NCBI GenBank assembly: GCA_026182355.1 | Contig: JAPFBL010001929.1 | Span: 434,501 to 498,500, forward strand | Direction: 5' to 3' | DNA length: 64,000 nt | Origin: Hermatobates lingyangjiaoensis | Lineage: Eukaryota; Arthropoda; Insecta; Hemiptera; Hermatobatidae | Shown: positions 42,136 through 52,718 of the stretch, one piece after another | Layout of the letters: every line of letters starts with the position of its first letter | Numbering within the stretch: the first letter of the stretch is position 1 | The notes under the pieces: model-generated | The model's input: only the letters and a program-made list of their open reading frames with translations | The model's database searches: none | Told to the model about the DNA's origin: nothing | Program-made: the position numbers and the translations under genes

Positions 42136-42139
42136 TAAT

Positions 42140-42345
42140 ATATATATATATATATATAGTTAAATATATATATATATATATATTTACATGTTTTAAAAGA
42201 AAACTATTAAAAACTGGTACTAATAGTTTAGCATGGGTACAAAATATGCAAATAAGGAAGCATGTACTCTCAGTTATATTCTAGAACTTATGGTTTTAGT
42301 CGTCATAAGGAAAATAAATATAGACAGACCATCCGCACCGTATTG
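42140..42345. repeat. (TA)n tracts and a diverged fold-back-like arm
   Basis: (TA)n at 42138-42182 with a TAGTTAA break, then AGAAAACTATTAAAAACTGG and TTTTAGTCGTCATAAGGAAA (42294-42313), a degraded complement of CTGATGACGAC. Confidence 0.45.
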
Positions 42346-43693
42346 GTGTAAAAACTGACCCTGACAGTCATCTTTGTAATTCAGGGAACAGACTGCTTTA
42401 AAACTTACATGACCTTATGTTATAAAAATCAATTTCTCATTGACTAAATGATTGTTATCTACACTAGGCTGCAAGAAAACATCTTGTCGAAAGACTAGCG
42501 TGTCGGCAAAAGGTGAAAACAAAAAGTTCGATGTTTCGTGTTACAGTAAAACAAATAAAATAAACTATACATGGCTGTTCTTAGTTGAAATTAACATCTT
42601 CTTTGAAGTTTACCGGTGATGTTCTTTCCTGAAGATGTTTATATTTTGGCAAAATACAGTAGTTCAGATTACTGCTTACTATTCCTTAAAGTTACTTTGA
42701 GTCTTCCCTAATGGCTTTAGCACTATTACTAAAGAGAATTACTTTCGTTAAATTTTATTGTGCTCACTTTGTATGATTTTTTTGCTGCACTAACATCATT
42801 GCAACAGAATCTTGATAGGGAGGTCAGGTTCATTGCAATATTTGAATTATTTCAGTTTGCACAGGCCTCCTTCATACATTTGTATTCGTATACCATATTT
42901 GACCTTTCAAGAATCCACTGTCTCGTTAAATGCTGTTATTTCTTTTTCATCATGTGTATAGTTATTTTATTTGTTTAATGAATCAGTAAGTTAATTTCAC
43001 TAGTCATTCTTTTGTTTGTTTTTAATTATTTTTAAAATTTCCTTAAATACTCTTTGAACTGTATTGATTGAATTGACTTTAGGGTCATTCCTCTATCCTC
43101 TTCTATTTTTTAGTATAACTAAATGCTTATATGTCTTCTAAGACTCTTTTGAAGTATTAATTGAGTACCCGATATTGTTAAGGGTTTGTCTCAGTATTTA
43201 ATCTCATGATAAATTAAAAACCGGTAATATTTATTACCTGAAAATGATACGTGGTTTAATTTACCACTTTAAGATTGTTTTAAATAAATAGAAAAATGTA
43301 TTAAGAAAAAACTTAATATTACAGAAGAACTACATCAAATATACGAAATGAACAAAATTTATAAAAAAGTATAAACTACAAGGAATTTTTTTTAATGGCT
43401 ATACGTATAGGCATTAAATTACTCAAAAAAAGATATAATATAAAACTTATTATAAATTGCACACATTTTTTTTTTCAGAACTAAAACAAAGGTATCATCA
43501 AAATCCAAATTATGTCATTAACTTTCTTGTGAAAATTAAATAAATTTGAGTTATAAAATATCTTTTAACTTCTTCAAGCGTTGGAAAGATAAACATGTTA
43601 AGGGGAGCTTTTCTCCTATTTTAGAAAGATATTCTAAACTAACATATCATATAATGATCTGCTTTATACAATAACTATGTCGAATTGGATTGA
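42346..43693. other. AT-rich DNA with weak Penelope-tail-like words
   Basis: 42637-42657 has CCTGAAGATGTTTATATTTTG without a usable GAAA, and 42487-42512 has TGTCGAAAGACTAGCG and GTGTCGGCAAAAGG. These look like an old tail of the FB-H kind. Nothing else was recognised. Confidence 0.35.
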
Positions 43694-43884
43694 AACCGTT
43701 TCATTATACTTAAGGAGTCTATATTTAACCGTTTCATTATACTTAAGGAGTCTATATTTAACCGTTTCATCGTACTTAAGGAGTCTATATTAAACCGTTT
43801 CATTATACTTAAGGAGTCTATATTTAACCGTTTCATCATACTTAAGGAGTCTATATTAAACCGTTTCATTATACTTAAGGAGTC
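43694..43884. repeat. 33-bp tandem repeat, about six copies
   Basis: Unit AACCGTTTCATTATACTTAA + GGAGTCTATATTT. Units differ at only two or three positions (ATTATA/ATCGTA/ATCATA, TATTT/TATTA). Because 33 is a multiple of three, the minus strand is open through the array and reads repeated MKRLNIDSLSI. Unique flanks and lack of a longer frame make a protein unlikely. Confidence 0.95.
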
Positions 43885-45300
43885 TTAATAATATCAAAAT
43901 ATTCTTAGTTTTTTTGAGAAAAATTACTTGAGATTCAATTATAAAGTATTTTGTACGTTCATAAGTAAGTAAGAGAACATATATAAATACACAGGCACTG
44001 GGTTAAGTGTATAGAGTTTTGAACAATACTATAAAAGAACAATATATAGTATAATTCACAATTATATACGAAATTCTCAGGGACAAGGAAGATTAAGTAG
44101 TCTTATATGTTGGAAAGATCTTCAAGACTAAAATATGCTACTAATATTTACCCGTATTCAAGTTTTTCTTTTGATTTTTTGTTAACATTTTTCTCTACTT
44201 CTAAAAAAATATGGAACTCTAATCAAATTAATAAATGGAATAAAAAACGAAATGTAACCTAAATTAAATTTTAAGCTAATTTTAATTGTTGTCCTTTATA
44301 ATAGGACTCTTAAATAATTGTTAAATTTTACTTTGATTCCTTTTCAAAATCTTATCTCCTAGTAACTGAGATAAATAAAATATCTCAATATTTTATTTCA
44401 TATCATATTTAATACAATTGATAGTTTGATAGATTAGATTAAACCAAATAAGAAAAAATATTTTTCTTCAAATAATACAACAAATGTTGGAAGAAGTTTT
44501 AGCTCTAATTATCTGTTAAATATGATGACTCGTATTTTAAACCCACAAATCACTCAATTAGGAGACAGGAAGAGGGTAAACCATATCACATTATATTTCA
44601 TTCAATCATTTCAATTTTAAGACTTCACATAGTTTTAAATGTTTAATTAAAATTATATCAATAAATAAAATTGTCTCTTGAATGTTTGCATAAAATATTT
44701 TGATGAAATATTATTATTTTTATTATTCGTAATACTATCATGAATAATAACATTATGTTGAATATCTAATATTTAAAGCAAGTTAAACCAATCAGACAAA
44801 GTAAAGTTAATAGTAAAGTAATTGTTGATAATAACTAAAGTTAATAACAAACCCATATTAAATTACAATACTCGTCTTTAGTATCAATCTGAAAACAATA
44901 ATAACATTTCTGGTACCTGGATGTTTCCAATTGAACAAAGCATGCGGAAATATTAGAAATTGGTCATAAAGAATAACCTTCCTGCGGCTACCTTTACCAA
45001 TTAAAGTCTAAATGTAAACAAACAGGTTATAAAGCAAACCGTATCTATTGCGACATTTTAGGGATATTGTTCGGGAGCACCTAGAACCCCAACTCTGATT
45101 TTAAATAGAAATTTTTAATAGAAATGTCACTTCTATAATTAATGGATGACTGGTCCTTTCTAATATATAACATTTCCAGAGTTTTCCTTCTCTGTTCATC
45201 CATTTCTCTGGCTATTATTTTTATTTCATCAAAATTAAATTTCATCAAATGGATGTACGTTAAAATATAATGAATTAATTTTCACGTGTATGTATTCATT
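43885..45300. other. AT-rich DNA, nothing recognised
   Basis: No fold-backs, (TA)n arrays or coding signals. Confidence 0.5.
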
Positions 45301-45323
45301 ATTAACGTTATAAATATATAACG

Positions 45324-45528
45324 TTATTTCACAATAAACACGTGAAATAACAATCACTGTTCAAACCACAATATGAAATTGGGAAAAAAAAAGACTAAGA
45401 TCATTCAACCGTAACAAGCGGTCTTCGTCAGAGTCAAATCTCTGACGGTTCGTCATAGTCAAGACCGCTTCTTACATTTGAAAGATCTTAGTCGTTTTTT
45501 CTCCCATTTGTTATTGTGATTTGAACAC
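45324..45528. repeat. FB-A fold-back element, head-to-head pair
   Basis: Left CACGTG terminus (ACAATAAACACGTGAAATAA), GACTAAGATCATTCAACCGT, GCGGTCTTCGTCAGAGTCAA. Right TCTGACGGTTCGTCATAGTC, AGACCGCTTCTTACATTTGA, AAGATCTTAGTCGTTTTTTC. The right arm stops at ATTGTGATTTGAA and continues into (CA)n-(TA)n. The right core is disrupted. Confidence 0.8.
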
Positions 45529-45599
45529 ACACACACATATATATATATATATTATATATATATTACATCATACAAATATTGTATGATACATACAAACAA

Positions 45600-45652
<53 letters not shown>
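45529..45652. repeat. Compound (CA)n/(TA)n microsatellites
   Basis: (CA)n 45528-45537, (TA)n 45538-45564, then (TA)n 45606-45652, with a short unique stretch ACATCATACAAATATTGTAT between. Confidence 0.92.
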
Positions 45653-45654
<2 letters not shown>

Positions 45655-45655
<1 letters not shown>

Positions 45656-45852
45656 TGATTTGTTTTCTTGACCCAATATTTATATGATGTAATTTTTTTG
45701 AGGGTTGAGGTCTAATGATTTCAATCCAAATCATATCCATCATCTCCAAGCCCTGAAGATGACATAAATATATGTCGAAATGTCGGCAAAAGGACTAGTT
45801 CGAATCATTAGACCTCAACCCTCAAAAAAAATTACATTATATATATATATAT
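45655..45852. repeat. FB-H fold-back element with well-formed core
   Basis: Left arm GATGTAATTTTTTTGAGGGT, TGAGGTCTAATGATTTCAAT pairs with right arm ATCATTAGACCTCAACCCTC, AAAAAAAATTACATTA. In between: CTGAAGA (45753-45759), T, GACATA-AATA-TATGTC (45761-45776), GAAA (45777-45780), TGTCGGC. There is only one core in the loop, so the structure is asymmetric. Confidence 0.8.
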
Positions 45853-46117
45853 GAATAGGCATTATTGAAATAAATGCATTAAAAACAATGGCGTGTGTGG
45901 CAATGCTGCCCTGAGGGATAAGAGGCACGTTCTTTGGCCTTCCAGGCTAACTCTCATGCACAATCAATGAAAGATTTAGTAATTGCATACGATTAGCAAA
46001 TGCCTTTAGCGATTGGAACGTCTGAACACTCAAGTCTACTTGAGGATTGCATTTGCACAAGCTCCCACTTTCAACTTCTTCGACAACGTGATATTGAACT
46101 TCGACTAAGTACGTATA
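45853..46117. other. GC-richer unique block
   Basis: 45890-46090 (GGCGTGTGTGGCAATGCTGC, CGTTCTTTGGCCTTCCAGGC, GCACAAGCTCCCACTTTCAA) is non-repetitive within the window and has no ORF. It is bounded by (TA)n on both sides, so it may be another inserted element. Confidence 0.4.
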
Positions 46118-46212
46118 TATATATAAAATCTCAATAAATTGTTCTTGACCTCTTCTATTCTATTGTATGTTTTGTTCTAGTATGACCTAGCCCTCAATAA
46201 CAAAACATACAA
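46118..46212. repeat. FB-I fold-back element
   Basis: ATTGTATGTTTTGTT and AACAAAACATACAAT form the stem, with ACCTAGCCCTCAATAAC beside it. The outer AATCTCAATAAATTGTTCTT resembles 30890-30910. The core hairpin seen at 30945 is missing here. Confidence 0.65.
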
Positions 46213-46221
46213 TATATATAT

Positions 46222-46345
46222 ATAAAATTCACACAAGGGGTTCTTAAGGATTTTGATCATAAAACATACAACTCCTGATTTTAAGCCTAACCAAAAATAT
46301 TTATGACCAAAATCCTCAAGAACCCCTTGTGTGAATTTGAAATAT
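46222..46345. repeat. Inverted repeat, ~40-bp arms
   Basis: AAATTCACACAAGGGGTTCT + TAAGGATTTTGATCATAAA pairs with TTTATGACCAAAATCCTCAA + GAACCCCTTGTGTGAATTT. Its ~45-bp loop contains CATACAACTCCTGATTTTAA. It lacks a CTGANGA core and lies right after a (TA)n tract. Confidence 0.85.
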
Positions 46346-47574
46346 CAGTGGTCGAGAAGCTATGTCAATAATAATAATAAGTGAACAATATAAGAACTAC
46401 AAAAATTACATTAGCTTGTAAAAATATGTAATTGTGACTTATCATTCACTTTAGAATGGATTTGATTAGAATTAATCTTACAGTATATTAGAATTAGAAT
46501 AATTGAGATATCGTGTCTAAAATTTGTATAGAGTGCAGGTGTATTTGGTGAATAGGTGTATTTGGAAAAAAAAGACACGGCACACACACACACAAAAAGA
46601 AGTAGTGAAACTAATTTTATCCAGATATCTATGAAAAAGGCAACCAATTTTTTAATCTCTTTCTAAGAAAAAAACAGACATTATTGTCTTGATAAAAATA
46701 ATATATTATTATTGATGTTAATAATGTAACATTAGTAATTGGACAAAGAAATTTTACTGAAAACAACCGGCTAAAATAAATATTCATAGAAAAGTCAGTA
46801 ATTAGTCATAGGCAATTAGTTAGATGAATAATGAAGAAACTGTCTTACAAGCAATAACCTTGTGGAATGTTTTTAAGCTTGTTGGGATTCCCAAATGAGT
46901 GTATGCCTATCATTCAATTGGATTATTGCTCGAGGATTAACTGCCGCTTTCAGGTTTTGAAAACGACTAGTCATCAATGCTTAAAGTTATTTCAATTTGT
47001 ATTTGTCACAATGGGAAAAATAAATATTTTGTTATGTTTTTTGTTTTTGTAACTATAACTTTTGATCTATAACATAACAACTTTGTAATATTACGTAAGG
47101 TAGTTATTATAATATCGTATATAATGATTTTAAGAAATGATGTATTTGATACAAATGGTTTCATTTCTTTCATTTTGCAATAAATCTCCCATCAATATAA
47201 TAACAGAAAAACATGCTTCCTCTGCATTTATAATGAAGGTTTGTTATTGTTGAGCACTGGTAGAGAGATTAGCATATGATCATTTCATCTGTTCTACCAG
47301 ACTTCTTACGTCGAACTGCCATTACAAATATGTATTATTCTGATTGATTTCAGTCTGTTACATAGCCTGTGTTATATCGTAATTTAAATGTATACATCGT
47401 TTATATCAGTAGCTTGCTTTTATTTTGAGTGATCAATCAAGTCATAATATTAATAATTAACTATAGAGCAGCCGATAAACAAGTCGTAATGATAAAATGA
47501 CTAGTTTATCGGCCGTTACATCTGATCCAGCAAGAGGCAACACGTCCTTGGACATTAGTTGATCAGTGCTTATT
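46346..47574. other. AT-rich DNA, nothing recognised
   Basis: A short (CA)n lies at 46578-46594. No coding signal; a plus-strand open frame at 46867-47052 has no recognisable motif. Confidence 0.5.
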
Positions 47575-47640
47575 AGATTTTAGGATTCGAACCCTATAAT
47601 GTGGCTAAAGTCAGTCATAACGTCCAATGCTATAAGGCTG
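47575..47640 (-). repeat. tRNA-like fragment
   Basis: On the minus strand AGGGTTCGAATCCTAAAATC (47594-47575) has a B-box/T-loop GGTTCGAATCC, preceded by GACTGACTTTAGCCACATTA in the anticodon/variable position. The D-arm is weak and the acceptor stem absent, so it is a tRNA-derived repeat or pseudogene, not a tRNA gene. Confidence 0.45.
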
Positions 47641-47789
47641 ATTTAAGAACTAATAACAAAACTTCTTCGGTATAAATGGTTTCAAATGAAAACATTTTTA
47701 AATAAGTGTGGAGGGATTACCACTATGTTCTAGTTGTAATCGCAAACATTAAATGTTGCCAATAAGGTTTGTAGGGTTATATATATATT
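47641..47789. other. AT-rich DNA
   Basis: Short spacer with nothing recognised. Confidence 0.4.
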
Positions 47790-48102
47790 TTTTTATTGTT
47801 TAAGCTGATCCCCTAGCGGGTGATAACGTCAGCCGTTTACCGGCTTTTTGTTTGATAGGTGATTCTACAGATTCTACATGGGGAGTCCTAAATTGTGCCT
47901 AAATCAAGTGCATTTCGAGCAGAGAAAGAGTACCTGACATCGTACAGGCTCGGGACCGACAGCTTGACATCCTCTCCGAAGAACGACGCACTCAGATTTA
48001 TTCAGCTACCGCGTGAATTAATCAACGGCAGGAGAGGGTCAAACCCCGGACTACCAGCCCAAGAGGCGAGTACGTTAACCACTGAGCTAACCTGGCCCTC
48101 CG
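47790..48102 (-). repeat. tRNA-derived SINE, type 1 tail, near full length
   Basis: Minus strand: AGGGCCAGGTTAGCTCAGTG (head, A-box), AGTCCGGGGTTTGACCCTCT (B-box), GAATAAATCTGAGTGCGTCG, GGTCCCGAGCCTGTACGATG, GAAATGCACTTGATTTAGGC, AAGCCGGTAAACGGCTGACG, GGGGATCAGCTTAAACAAT and an A-rich end next to a T-run/(TA)n. The body has a 9-bp deletion near the TTAAAGATCCC motif. It is open as a 94-codon frame on the opposite strand by chance. Confidence 0.9.
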
Positions 48103-48104
48103 AC

Positions 48105-48280
48105 TCATATCTTCAGGTTCAAAATAAACTCTCATTGCCCACGTTTTCGTTTCTTCTGCTTCAAAATTTTAGCCTATGAAAAAAAGTTTTAAATAAAATC
48201 CAAAACATCAACATTGAGAGTTTATTTTGAATCTGAAGAATTGACCGAGTCCTCATAAATTTTATTTTGTTGTATATAAT
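48105..48280 (+). repeat. FB-K element, partial inverted pair
   Basis: CTTCAGGTTCAAAATAAACT, CTCATTGCCCACGTTTTCGT mirrors TTGAGAGTTTATTTTGAATC, TGAAGAATTGACCGAGTCC. In between is TTTAGCCTATGAAAAAAAGT, TTTAAATAAAATCCAAAACA. It ends at (TA)n 48275-48290 and aligns with 41650-41800. Confidence 0.7.
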
Positions 48281-48290
48281 ATATATATAT

Positions 48291-48900
48291 ATTACAATAT
48301 CAATTCACAAATTGCATTTTATTAATATATTTTCTTACTCTATTCTCTTCGATCTTTTAATCAAATACTATAATATTTAGTGCTTTATTATTTTTTAATA
48401 CCGATTCAATTTTATTAAGTTTAAGCTCATATTCAACATATTTAAGGTATTATAAAAACTTGTAGATAATAATTTAATAGACGTCATGGCATAAAGAAAC
48501 AGTAGACATAATTATAATAAGTTATGGTTTATGTGTAACGACATTAACTGCAATTAAAGTAAGTCAACTAACATTGATGAAATATTCTGAGACAGAATAT
48601 AAATACCTATTGAAAAGTATAAATAATGGTTATGGCTTTGGTTGTATATCAATACACCGATTTGAATCATAGGCTTACAATGGTTAAAATCAAAGAATGT
48701 TCTTTAATTAGGAGTTGATCTCCAATGCAATTAGTCACGGAATGGTCGTGTTGAGTCATTCCTACTTTGAGACATATATGTTGCGTTATCCTTGCCAGGC
48801 TTCATGGAAAGAGGAAAAGAGTATGACACCTAAACCTTCTATAAGAAACATTGATTTGGCAATTTCATGCATATTATATTATATATTAATTAGGTAGTAA
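48291..48900. other. AT-rich DNA, nothing recognised
   Basis: No gene or repeat recognised. Confidence 0.5.
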
Positions 48901-48916
48901 CTACCTATGAGTGTCA

Positions 48917-49010
48917 CGGTCACACTCGAGTGTGACCGATGTTACCCGAGTAAGACCGATGGTAATACAAGAGTGTTTCAAGTTTAACCAAGTGGGACCG
49001 AAGTTCCGAT
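48917..49010. repeat. 22-bp perfect palindrome and short ~20-bp tandem repeat
   Basis: CGGTCACACTC + GAGTGTGACCG at 48917-48938 is perfectly self-complementary around a central CTCGAG. It runs into GAGTGTGACCGATGTTACCC, GAGTAAGACCGATGGTAATA, then weaker AGTGGGACCGAAG, a decaying ~20-bp repeat with the word GACCGA. This could be a binding-site cluster or a mobile-element end. Confidence 0.7.
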
Positions 49011-49189
49011 CAATTACCGATAGTGAAATAAAACTGTTTTTTAGAAATTTATTAAAAAAATTTGAATTGTTCTAATGATATTATATGATATGTTAGAATA
49101 ATAAAATTGTTAAATGTAAAAAGTGAATCCTAATCAATATATGGCGATGGATGGTTAGGGAACATAGTGGTCAGGCTAACCTACAATGC
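49011..49189. other. AT-rich spacer
   Basis: Nothing recognised. Confidence 0.4.
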
Positions 49190-49740
49190 ATTACAGTTTA
49201 GGAACACCATAGGATTTTTTGAATTCGGTCATCTAAAGAGGACAAAGCCCGTCAACCTGGGACCAGGGCTTGCTACTAGTAATAAATCGGACCCCATCAG
49301 GGCGTCATTGTGAGGAGTGTTGTTAGTAGCTCAAGAGAAACGATTCATAGAGACAGATTACAAACCCCTCATTGGCTAAACGCCACCTGGTCTGTGTCAG
49401 TTATGAGAACCGAACGCTCGAACGGGTGGTATCTAATCGTCCAGAGCCGAGCCTCTACTAGGCAAGTACCAGTTGTCCAGTCCAATCACCTGAGTTCAAG
49501 GTCTGTTCCCACTGGTAAGGGTTTGGAGTCTCTAGCTCCTCAGTATGCTAAGCCGGCATCCTCCTGAGATGTTACTGCTTCTCACACAGAGACCACAAGG
49601 GTCTATCCAACTTGGCTGAGAACCAACAACCACTGCGTGTCCAACATCAGTTGGCAGTACGGAGAGAGAACCCCCCCCCCCCCAGAGCCCAGAGCCCACA
49701 CCGTCTGTTGTACCGACTTATTTTAAGACTTTCGGATCAA
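49190..49740. repeat. GC-rich block with (C)14 run, probable old transposon 5' region
   Basis: About 50 percent G+C against roughly 28 percent around it. It includes CGTCAACCTGGGACCAGGGC, ACGCCACCTGGTCTGTGTCA, GGGTGGTATCTAATCGTCCA and a C-homopolymer at about 49670-49683. An 85-codon plus-strand frame (49310-49567) is Ser/Arg-rich without recognisable motif. Composition and abrupt edges suggest an inserted element (for example a LINE 5' untranslated region), but I cannot classify it. Confidence 0.4.
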
Positions 49741-49859
49741 ACTCCAGACCAAACCGAACCTGCTTAGCTACAGGTAAGGTCAGTGGCCTTTTTTGCCGCT
49801 GGTTCAAAGAATCTGTGGATATATGTATAAGCCAATGCAGCTTGTGGTAGAGCTGCATG

Positions 49860-50010
49860 GCCCCACTAGGAGCGATGGTTATGCAACAAAGTGTTTGACT
49901 AATCAAACAAAACTTCAATTTGTTCTTATTGAGTTTTCTATCGTGTTTACTTAAAATAAAGTTAAGTTCAGATCACTCCAGATTTGTTATTTTAGTTATC
50001 ATTCCTGTTC
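49860..50010 (-). repeat. Dispersed repeat, copy 2 (inverted relative to 7869-8015)
   Basis: AGTGTTTGACTAATCAAACA, TTACTTAAAATAAAGTTAAG, AGATCACTCCAGATTTGTTA and TAGTTATCATTCCTG are reverse complements of 7869-7990. Confidence 0.65.
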
Positions 50011-50838
50011 GAATATATTATAGGTAAGGCACTACAGCGTCTGTAACGCTAGCTATTATGATAATAATTAAATACCAAATTAAGTTTAATTAAAGTTAAC
50101 ACAACATTCACAGATTGTTATACAGTACAAAGTTTGCCGGGTCAGCAAGTCAATGATCCTTTGTTCTTTTTAATTATAATTTCATTATTATTTATTAAAA
50201 AACAAATATATAAACAAAATTTACAGAAAGAACACTAAAAAGAGACCAAAAAACTCACTATTATATTTTAACTGTTATGCCAAATACAAACAAATATGTT
50301 GATCTAGAATTTGATAACTCAGCGGCAAATTCGCAAAGAGAAAGGACCTTCATCACTGTTTTCATAGGAAAGAAAAGTGCGTCACTAAAATGTTAAGGGA
50401 GACATTTATAAGGGAGATACTTACAAAATTTATCAATAAACACATATATATGTTCACCAGAGGAAACAATCCAGAAAGTTACTAAACCAATAAAATTGTT
50501 CCCTTGATTACGGCCTTTGTGATCATTTTCTCTATAGGTAGTTTTTATATTCTTGTTTGAACATTTGAATGTGATTATAAATATATTACTCAGTACTTTA
50601 ATAAATCGAAATTTGATCAGACTGCCAGGTTTAAATCAAACATACATTAATATAATATCAAGTACAATAGTTCTTAGGATGCAATACTATAATCACCCTC
50701 AATAAAGAAAATAAAAGTTGGCATTATATTTGAATTTTATTTGAAACTGGGAGATATATCTTGAGTATTTTTTGAGTATTTTTGAGTAGTCCTTTTCTAC
50801 TCAAAAGTTCTTTTCTGATATATTATTTAAATTATTCT
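50011..50838. other. AT-rich DNA, nothing recognised
   Basis: Local TTTTTGAGTA tandem (50765-50805). No gene recognised. Confidence 0.5.
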
Positions 50839-50861
50839 TATATATATATATATATATATAC

Positions 50862-51050
50862 AATTAAAAGAAACGGTCCAGCGGACTTTTTAAAATAAAA
50901 TAAATTCAAAACGAAGGAAACACACAGAAAGAATTCGCACCTCCTGATGACGACGATGGTATTATCGATAAGTTACTATGGAAATATCGATGTGAGTTAT
51001 GTCTGTGTCTTTCTGTGTGTTTCCTTCGTTTTGAATTTATTTTATTTTAT
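50862..51050. repeat. FB-B fold-back element, recombinant pair
   Basis: Left terminus GAAACGGTCCAGCGGACTTT (GTCC-AGC-GGAC hairpin), then AAATTCAAAACGAAGGAAAC, ACACAGAAAG. The centre has CTGATGA (50944-50950), CGACGATGG, then after an insertion TATTATCGATAAGTTACTAT comes GGAAATATCGATGTGAGTTA. Right arm GTGTCTTTCTGTGTGTTTCC, TTCGTTTTGAATTTATTTTA. The core is split by ~20 bp between helix II strands. Confidence 0.78.
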
Positions 51051-51059
51051 ATATATATA

Positions 51060-51172
51060 TAATTATATGATAAACGAAATGCGATCCAGAAAGACTTATA
51101 ACACTTCAAACAAACTGTAACACATGGAAAGAAACTAAGAAAAGGACTCACTTTTCAATATTTTCAATATAT
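51060..51172 (-). repeat. FB-F single arm, truncated at the core
   Basis: ACGAAATGCGATCCAGAAAG, ACTTCAAACAAACTGTAACA, AGGACTCACTTTTCAATATT then (TA)n. ACTCACTTTTCAATATTT is the complement of the sequence right after the FB-F core at 27288-27306. Confidence 0.6.
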
Positions 51173-51184
51173 ATATACACCTAA

Positions 51185-51385
51185 TAAGATTTCATATTAA
51201 ACATGTGAAATAACATCCAAACCACAATAATTAATGGGAAAAAAAGACTAAGATCTTTCAACCGTAACAAGCGGTCTTCAACGGAGTTTAGTTGGGATTT
51301 AACTCTGACGAATACTACTTTATACGGCTGAAAGATCTTAGTCTTTTTTCTCATTTCTTATTGTGGTTTGTACATTGATAAATAA
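51185..51385. repeat. FB-A fold-back element, head-to-head pair
   Basis: Left terminus with CATGTG in place of CACGTG, linker shortened by ~12 bp (AACATCCAAACCACAATAAT), GCGGTCTTCAACGGAGTTTA. Right AACTCTGACGAATACTACTT, ATACGGCTGAAAGATCTTAG, CTTATTGTGGTTTGTACATT. The right core keeps CTGACGA and GAAA with a weaker helix. Confidence 0.8.
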
Positions 51386-52525
51386 ATATAAAATTACAAG
51401 AAATGAAACATATAAGAACATTACGACAAATTAGCGTATATTTTTACGCTTACATACATAAAGAAAAACAGGAAAACAGACTATTGCAAAAAAAATAACA
51501 TTTCTAAACTTTTGTCGTTTTTTACTCGTTACATATAGCCTTAGTGTATTGAAATCATTCAAATCCTGATCAGTCATGTTCAATAATTATGATTTTAGCA
51601 AGGTATTGTGAAACCCTTCAAACTGAGTGCTAATTTTTAAGAAAAAAATATTGTATAAGAAGTACACGTGTTACGACTGGACTTGACTGTATATTGCATC
51701 ATTATGGGCTGGATATTTAGACAGGTCCCTGCTGGAATGAGATCAAATGTCGTTAACCAAAGAGGATGTTCATTTCACCATGCTACTCTTATATCATGCG
51801 TCTTTCTTTCTTCCAGTTTGATACTTGCTGCCAAATCGACCATCATTAGATCCAGTAAATGACTGAATCAATTCCACAGTTCATACATTCATTTCGAGTT
51901 TATTATGTTTTTTATTTAAACTTTTCAGCAGTTTGTAATAATACAATCATTGGGTAACACTACAGCTATTATTAATGCCTCAAAAAAAAAAACTTTGTCA
52001 AGTACAATTTTCGATGCTATTCAATACGTTAGTATCATTTCTTGAAATACGTTTGCGTCCATTATTTAAAAAAAATATAATCATAGAGCATCAAGAGAAG
52101 CATAATTTACTTCCTTGGTATCTGATTAACTCTGAAACTCAACATTTATCTTTGTTTTTCATCTTTTATTATTGTTTTCCTTTTTTTCTATTTTTTGTTT
52201 TGTTTTTTATAATATGCATTATTGGCTTTGTTTTCTGTTGCCAATTAGGAAATAGATAAAACCCTACAAAATAAGTTACAAACGACAAACAGTTGTTTAT
52301 TGTAATAAAAAGGCTCTCGAATTTTTCTGGAAATATCTCTTTTAGAACAGTAAGTTGTTAAGCAACACATAGACGTGGAGGCAGCTTTGAACAAAGAGCT
52401 CTAAAAAAAAACAACGTTTCACGAACATTAGAGATAGATTAGGCATCAAACATTACGTTCGAAGCAACCCAATGAACATATTTTTCACGTTTCAATATCA
52501 AATGTTTTGAAATTACATAATATCA
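51386..52525. other. AT-rich DNA, nothing recognised
   Basis: Plus-strand frames at 51668-51862 and 51975-52259 have no recognisable motif. The second is a T-rich low-complexity tail. Confidence 0.45.
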
Positions 52526-52718
52526 TATGATCAAACCACAATATGAAATGGGAAAACAAGACTAAGATCTTTTAACCTAACAAGTGGTCTTCGTCAGAGT
52601 CAAAAACTTAACTAACTCTGACTTTTAGTTGGATTTTTGACTCTGACGAAGACCGCTTGTTACGCTTGAAAGATCTTGTCTTGTTTTCCCATTTCATATT
52701 GTGATTTGCTCATTGATA
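52526..52718. repeat. FB-A fold-back element, head-to-head pair
   Basis: Left ATATGATCAAACCACAATAT, AAACAAGACTAAGATCTTTT, GTGGTCTTCGTCAGAGTCAA. Right GACTCTGACGAAGACCGCTT, GTTACGCTTGAAAGATCTTG, CATATTGTGATTTGCTCATT. No CACGTG terminus on either side, so both outer ends are truncated at the same point. Confidence 0.82.

Noticed and set aside
47575..47640. Functional tRNA gene on the minus strand
   Set aside because: The B-box is present but the D-arm is weak and there is no acceptor stem.
47895..48179. 94-codon plus-strand ORF
   Set aside because: It lies antisense across a tRNA-derived SINE and an FB-K element.
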